Shown piece by piece: positions 60,745 through 64,000 of a stretch of DNA of 64,000 nt. The notes below the pieces were generated by a model. The model saw only the letters and a list, made by a program, of their open reading frames with translations, was not told where the DNA came from and ran no database searches. A program made the translations under genes and the position numbers. The stretch comes from an uncultured Lachnospiraceae bacterium (GTDB lineage Bacteria > Bacillota > Clostridia > Lachnospirales > Lachnospiraceae), in the NCBI GenBank assembly GCA_947632515.1, contig CANRPO010000013.1, positions 23,124 to 87,123 on the forward strand, read 5' to 3'. Position 1 is the first letter of the stretch, and the number at the start of each line of letters is the position of its first letter.

Positions 60745-61999
60745 AAAGAAAATATATGTGTTTGCAGATTTTCTGCCTTTTCATAATGAATTGGTGGGTA
60801 TCGTTTATGTGACGCAGACAAAGGGCAGAGAATTGTATGCTTTTGCATATGACGAGGGCTGGCTTGGGAAGACAGATATGATACTGGATCCTGATCTGCG
60901 GCTGTACGGGGGAAGACAGTATACAGACAGTGACAGGGATATTTTCGGCGTCTTTGCAGATTCCTGCCCGGATCGATGGGGACGGCGACTGATGAATCGC
61001 AGAGAAGAGTTTCGGGCAAAGGAATTGGGAGAAAAGCCGAAGAAACTTTTGGAGAGCGACTATCTTTTGGGCGTATATGACGAGGCGCGCATGGGAGGAC
61101 TTCGCTTTAAGACGGAACCGGAAGGCGCGTTTTTATCGAATGACAGTGAATTTTCCGTTCCGCCATGGGCGTCTCTGCGGGAGTTGGAGCAGGCGGTGGT
61201 TTCCTTTGAAAATGATGATGGCAGGCTGGATGAAAAGTGGCTGAGACAGCTGCTGGCCCCCGGTTCTTCTCTGGGCGGAGCAAGACCGAAAGCATCGGTG
61301 ATGGCTCCGGACGGTACACTTTGGATTGCAAAATTTCCGTCCAAATACGATGATTTTAATTCGGGAGCCTGGGAGATGACAGTGCATGATCTGGCTGTAA
61401 GGTGCGGACTCAATGTGCCCGAAGCAAAGGCGGAGAGGCTTTCCAAGCTGGGAACGACATTTCTGGTTAAGAGATTTGATCGGGCTGGAAAGCAGCGGAT
61501 TCATTTTGCCTCAGCCATGACGATGCTCGGCAAAAAAGATGGAGCGAACGCCTCGGATGGGAGCAGTTATCTTGAAATCGCATCATTTTTAAAAGCAAAC
61601 GGAGCGAGACCGAAACGTGATCTGGCTGAATTGTGGAAACGGATCGTATTCAGCATGGCAGTATCCAATACAGACGATCATTTCAGAAATCATGGTTTTA
61701 TTTTATCTGATCAAGGTTGGGAATTAGCGCCGCTTTATGATGTGAATCCGGACATATACGGAGAGTATCTGTCGTTGAATGTGGATGCTAAAGAGGCTGG
61801 GATCGATTTTGCATTAGCGATAAACGCCGCGCCGTATTATGGGGTGTGCAGGGAAGAAGCGGCGAAGGCTGTGGATGCGGTTAAGAATATTGTGAAAAAT
61901 AACTGGAAAAGCCTGGCCCAAAAGTATGGCATCAGCCGTGGCGAGATAGACAGAATGGCGCCTGCGTTTATGATTTGCGAAGACTCGTCCCGTAAATAG
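60734..61999 (+). CDS. HipA-family serine/threonine kinase toxin
   Basis: 421 residues from GTG 60734, which has AAAGGAAAAG upstream; the ORF-track frame runs back into the antitoxin gene. HipA motifs: APGSSLGGARPKASV (P-loop-like), LWIAKFPSKYDDFN (Lys), FLVKRFDRAG, catalytic SNTDDHFRNHGFIL and metal-binding APLYDVNPDIYG. All catalytic residues seem present, so the toxin is probably active. Characterised HipA proteins phosphorylate aminoacyl-tRNA synthetases; the target here is unknown. The module is flanked by two near-identical terminator repeats. Confidence 0.9.
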   Translation: MGTEKKIYVFADFLPFHNELVGIVYVTQTKGRELYAFAYDEGWLGKTDMILDPDLRLYGGRQYTDSDRDIFGVFADSCPDRWGRRLMNRREEFRAKELGEKPKKLLESDYLLGVYDEARMGGLRFKTEPEGAFLSNDSEFSVPPWASLRELEQAVVSFENDDGRLDEKWLRQLLAPGSSLGGARPKASVMAPDGTLWIAKFPSKYDDFNSGAWEMTVHDLAVRCGLNVPEAKAERLSKLGTTFLVKRFDRAGKQRIHFASAMTMLGKKDGANASDGSSYLEIASFLKANGARPKRDLAELWKRIVFSMAVSNTDDHFRNHGFILSDQGWELAPLYDVNPDIYGEYLSLNVDAKEAGIDFALAINAAPYYGVCREEAAKAVDAVKNIVKNNWKSLAQKYGISRGEIDRMAPAFMICEDSSRK

Positions 62000-62032
62000 C
62001 GGATGGGTTTTATAAAAGAAAGATGACTGTTT

Positions 62033-62070
62033 AAAAATGACCGACAGCTTTGGGCCGCTGGTCATTTATT
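62033..62070 (+). terminator. Terminator after hipA (repeat copy 2)
   Basis: AAATGACC...GGTCATTT stem followed by ATT. It shares AAAAATGACCGACAGCTT exactly with the copy at 60271. Confidence 0.75.
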
Positions 62071-62193
62071 GTTGTTCAGTTTCCTCGGTCTGTTCAAATC
62101 CAATATTTCACTGATTCGTAGCCGGATACCCATGCGATTTCTCCTCTGCCTAAGATTACAGATGGCTTAGTGCATCACGGACAGAGATTTTTG

Positions 62194-62222
62194 TTGCAAT
62201 TCAGGCTCGATTGTGCTATCAT
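62194..62222 (+). promoter_or_regulatory. Predicted promoter for the Rpn-family gene
   Basis: TTGCAA, 17 bases, TATCAT. It precedes a ~200-base leader that contains a long nested hairpin. Confidence 0.6.
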
Positions 62223-62239
62223 CAATTCATCAAAATCAG

Positions 62240-62311
62240 TTCGGAATTTGCGTTTATGGAGCAGTCTGCGGCGTATGGGAAAACGCAGCGCCCCATAGAT
62301 GTGATTCCGAA
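62240..62311 (+). repeat. Nested imperfect hairpin in the leader of the Rpn-family gene
   Basis: Three successive pairings: TTCGGAAT/ATTCCGAA (62240/62304), TATGG/CCATA (62255/62293), CTGCG/CGCAG (62266/62284). Either a structured 5' UTR or a small palindromic repeat. The remaining leader up to 62424 shows nothing further. Confidence 0.5.
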
Positions 62312-62423
62312 TTGACGCAAACGCATATCTGGGAAGTCTGGCAGTTCTGGTCGCATATCTTGCATTTCTGTTCTGAGAGAATCCCTTATATGTACACAAA
62401 ACCAAATAAGGGAGGACGAGAGA

Positions 62424-63491
62424 ATGGGAAGAAAGGACCTGCGGAAGAAAGGCTATCTGTACGATCCGGCGCGTTTCGCCGATCTGGTCAACGGCGTGGT
62501 GTGCGCGGGCAGACAAGTGCTTGCGGCGTCGGATCTGACGGATATGGACACCCAGACGGGGCAGTTTGGTATCGCCGGATATGACGGAGGCGGGACTGGC
62601 GGCAGTCAGGCCGGTAGAAACGAAAATTGCAGCCAAAGTAAAAATGATAGCCTGAAGGACAGGCGCCGCGATTTGGTGCGGCGGGCGGCGTTTGGGGTGA
62701 ACTTTATGGTGATCGGGATCGAGAACCAGGAGGAGACGGACTACCTGATGCCTCTGCGGTGTATGTCTTACGACACTGCGGAGTATGAGAGACAGGCGGC
62801 ACAGATCGGGAGAGAGATCAGGAAGGCGGACAGAGATAAGAACGGAAGAAAAATCATGAGAGCCGAGTTTCTGTCGGGCTTTGCGAAGGACAGCAGATTG
62901 TCGCCCTGCGTGACGATTGTGCTTTACTATGGCGAGGATTGGGACGGAGCTACAGCGCTGCGGGAAATCCTGAATCTGGAAAATGTGCCATCGGAGCTGA
63001 GAGACAAAGTCAATGATTATAAAATTCAGCTGTGCGAAGTGCGGAAGTTCAGGAATACGGAAGTATTTAAAACAGATGTAAAACAGGTATTCGACTGCCT
63101 GCGGTATGCGGAGGAGCCGGACAAGCTGCAGGAGCTGATGGCAAATGATCCCGCATACCGTCGGATGGAGCCTGACACTTATGATGTGATAGCAGAGTAT
63201 ACAAAGACAAGCGAACTGATGAAGGTGAAGGAGTACAGCGAGAAGGAGGGCAAGGTAGATATGTGCAAGGCGATAACAGAACTGATAGAGAGAGGCCGCA
63301 GGGACGGACTGGAACAGGGCATGATGAAGGCCATCACCGAGCTCCTCGAAGACTTTGGGCAGGTTCCGCAGCGGGTGCTGGATCTGATTCAGCATCAGAA
63401 AGATCCGGCGACTTTAAGCCGTTGGCATAAGTTGGCCGCCAGAGCGGGCAGCATTGCGGAATTTGAACAGAATATCCAAATGGAGTTTTGA
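62424..63491 (+). CDS. Rpn-family recombination-promoting nuclease / transposase_31-like protein
   Basis: 355 residues. Typical lachnospiral Rpn layout: RFADLVNGVVCAGRQVL near the N-terminus, a long variable insert, then RAEFLSGFAKDSRLSPCVTIVLYYGEDWDGATALREILNL and a helical, charged C-terminus (EKEGKVDMCKAITELIERGRRDGLEQG). PD-(D/E)XK nuclease fold inferred from the family. The insert SLKDRRRDLVRRAAFGVNFMVIGIENQ carries the catalytic-like Glu/Asp region. Not associated with an IS element here. Usually multi-copy in these genomes. Confidence 0.85.
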   Translation: MGRKDLRKKGYLYDPARFADLVNGVVCAGRQVLAASDLTDMDTQTGQFGIAGYDGGGTGGSQAGRNENCSQSKNDSLKDRRRDLVRRAAFGVNFMVIGIENQEETDYLMPLRCMSYDTAEYERQAAQIGREIRKADRDKNGRKIMRAEFLSGFAKDSRLSPCVTIVLYYGEDWDGATALREILNLENVPSELRDKVNDYKIQLCEVRKFRNTEVFKTDVKQVFDCLRYAEEPDKLQELMANDPAYRRMEPDTYDVIAEYTKTSELMKVKEYSEKEGKVDMCKAITELIERGRRDGLEQGMMKAITELLEDFGQVPQRVLDLIQHQKDPATLSRWHKLAARAGSIAEFEQNIQMEF

Positions 63492-63500
63492 GAGCAAGTA

Positions 63501-63520
63501 TAGTAATGTATAGTAATGTA
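63501..63520 (+). repeat. 10-bp tandem duplication
   Basis: TAGTAATGTA occurs twice in direct succession, just downstream of the Rpn-family gene. Confidence 0.8.
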
Positions 63521-63533
63521 AAAGAATTAGTGG

Positions 63534-63562
63534 TTGACAAAACGCCGGGATTCCGCTACATT
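63534..63562 (+). promoter_or_regulatory. Predicted promoter for the T-box transcript
   Basis: TTGACA, 17 bases, TACATT. The context TTAGTGGTTGACAAA is shared with the promoter at 9205. Confidence 0.6.
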
Positions 63563-63583
63563 AGAATACAGTTAAGAGCATAA

Positions 63584-63869
63584 AGGCGATGAAGAGAACA
63601 AGTAGCGGATCACGGAACGCACAGAAAGCAGCCGGCTGATGAGAGGCGCGCGGGAAGTCCTCTGTGAATACATCTTGGAGCCGCGCGGAAGAACGGGTCT
63701 CCCCAAGTAGGCCGCGACGCGGAATGCGCGTTACAGCAGGAGAGTATGCGGGCGTATATACCGACAGGGTGGAGCGTACTCAGCGAGGCAGACAGTGTGA
63801 GCTGTCTGTGAAATTAGGTGGTACCACGAGACTATGGCCTCGTCCTATGGATATAGGACGGGGCTTTTT
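63584..63869 (+). promoter_or_regulatory. T-box leader, probable tyrosine specifier, controlling an off-window synthetase gene
   Basis: Contains the T-box sequence AGGTGGTACCACG at 63816-63828. A stem-I region has the specifier-loop pattern GTGAA-TAC-ATCTTGGAG (TAC at 63669-63671). The pattern implies tRNA-Tyr. TGGT in the bulge would pair with an ACCA 3' end, fitting tRNA-Tyr with discriminator A. The antiterminator is followed by a terminator. Downstream gene expected to be tyrS; ATA (Ile) or ACA (Thr) readings of the loop are less likely. Confidence 0.85.
63837..63869 (+). terminator. T-box conditional terminator
   Basis: GCCTCGTCCTAT/ATAGGACGGGGC stem with 4-base loop and a T5 run. Part of the stem overlaps the antiterminator alternative. 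Confidence 0.9.
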
Positions 63870-63872
63870 GCG

Positions 63873-63991
63873 CGCATAAGCAGAGTCGGAAAGCCTGCGA
63901 AAAGCGCGCCGTGCGGAGCACGAGCGAGCAGAGAGCAGGATTTACGACGAGCAACGCGAACGAGGGATGAAATCCCGAGTCTGCTTATGCG
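63873..63991. repeat. 119-bp inverted-repeat element downstream of the T-box terminator
   Basis: CGCATAAGCAGAGTCGG (63873) and CCGAGTCTGCTTATGCG (63975) are inverted copies with one mismatch. The interior is GC-rich (GCGCGCC, GAGCACGAGCGAGCAG) with no ORF. Looks like a small palindromic intergenic element placed between leader and structural gene. Confidence 0.6.
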
Positions 63992-64000
63992 ATAGCGATA

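Noticed and set aside
62175-63395. 406-aa minus-strand ORF opposite the Rpn gene
   Set aside because: The plus-strand frame matches a known family with conserved motifs; the antisense frame shows none.
1-64000. CRISPR array, rRNA or tRNA genes
   Set aside because: No regularly spaced repeats and no recognisable rRNA or tRNA sequence were seen on either strand.

Overview
The window is a dense, mostly plus-strand, GC-rich chromosomal segment of a Clostridia bacterium. Lachnospiraceae is the best guess. The support is the order of several housekeeping blocks: YceD-rpmF-plsX-acpP-rnc-smc-ftsY, ylxM-ffh-rpsP-khpA-rimM-trmD-rplS-lepB-ylqF-lepB-rnhB, and a DUF512 radical-SAM-like gene followed by der-plsY-gpsA. 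A T-box leader, TpLRR and Rpn-type proteins and Gram-positive style promoters (TTGACA-17-TATAAT) agree. No rRNA, tRNA, CRISPR array or prophage was found.

Layout. 0-9 kb: 3' part of a GH13 neopullulanase-like enzyme, an HPr-like protein without the phospho-histidine, a cardiolipin synthase / PlsC / hybrid histidine kinase run, tmcAL on the minus strand, and pta. 9-18 kb: YceD, rpmF, fatty acid and phospholipid initiation (plsX, acpP), rnc, smc, ftsY and ilvA. 18-22 kb: a tight four-gene unit of Ser/Thr kinase, TpLRR protein, TerY-like VWA protein and PP2C phosphatase. 22-31 kb: accessory genes (YitT, GH25 lysozyme, AraC regulator, a DUF1905-C39-like fusion, TspO, an MFS exporter with a possible leader peptide, a flavin reductase) and then an AT-richer patch with TfoX-N, TnpW, GNAT and membrane-protein genes and gene remnants. 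31-42 kb: SRP and ribosome-maturation genes, two signal peptidases, and a FliK-like / truncated FlhB-like pair with YraN and PgeF. 41.5-46.6 kb: a VanR-type two-component system and a long-form PRPP synthetase on the minus strand with an unusual leader. 46.7-52 kb: DUF512 protein, der, plsY, gpsA, metF.

52-60 kb: MoxR ATPase, CoxE-like VWA protein, REC-HD-GYP protein and two large hybrid sensor kinases with complementary defects. The first keeps the phospho-His but has lost most ATP-binding motifs. The second has Tyr in place of His, retains G boxes, and ends in an intact REC and Hpt. This cluster and the kinase/TpLRR/VWA/PP2C unit are the best candidates for an undescribed regulatory system.

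60-64 kb: a HipB/HipA module bracketed by near-identical terminator repeats, an Rpn-family nuclease gene with a hairpin leader, and a T-box leader with a probable Tyr (UAC) specifier. Its aminoacyl-tRNA synthetase gene lies beyond the window. A 119-bp inverted-repeat element follows the T-box terminator.

All calls come from reading the sequence and the supplied ORF track; no database search was run. Start codons were moved where a Shine-Dalgarno sequence or family alignment from memory favoured an internal start.
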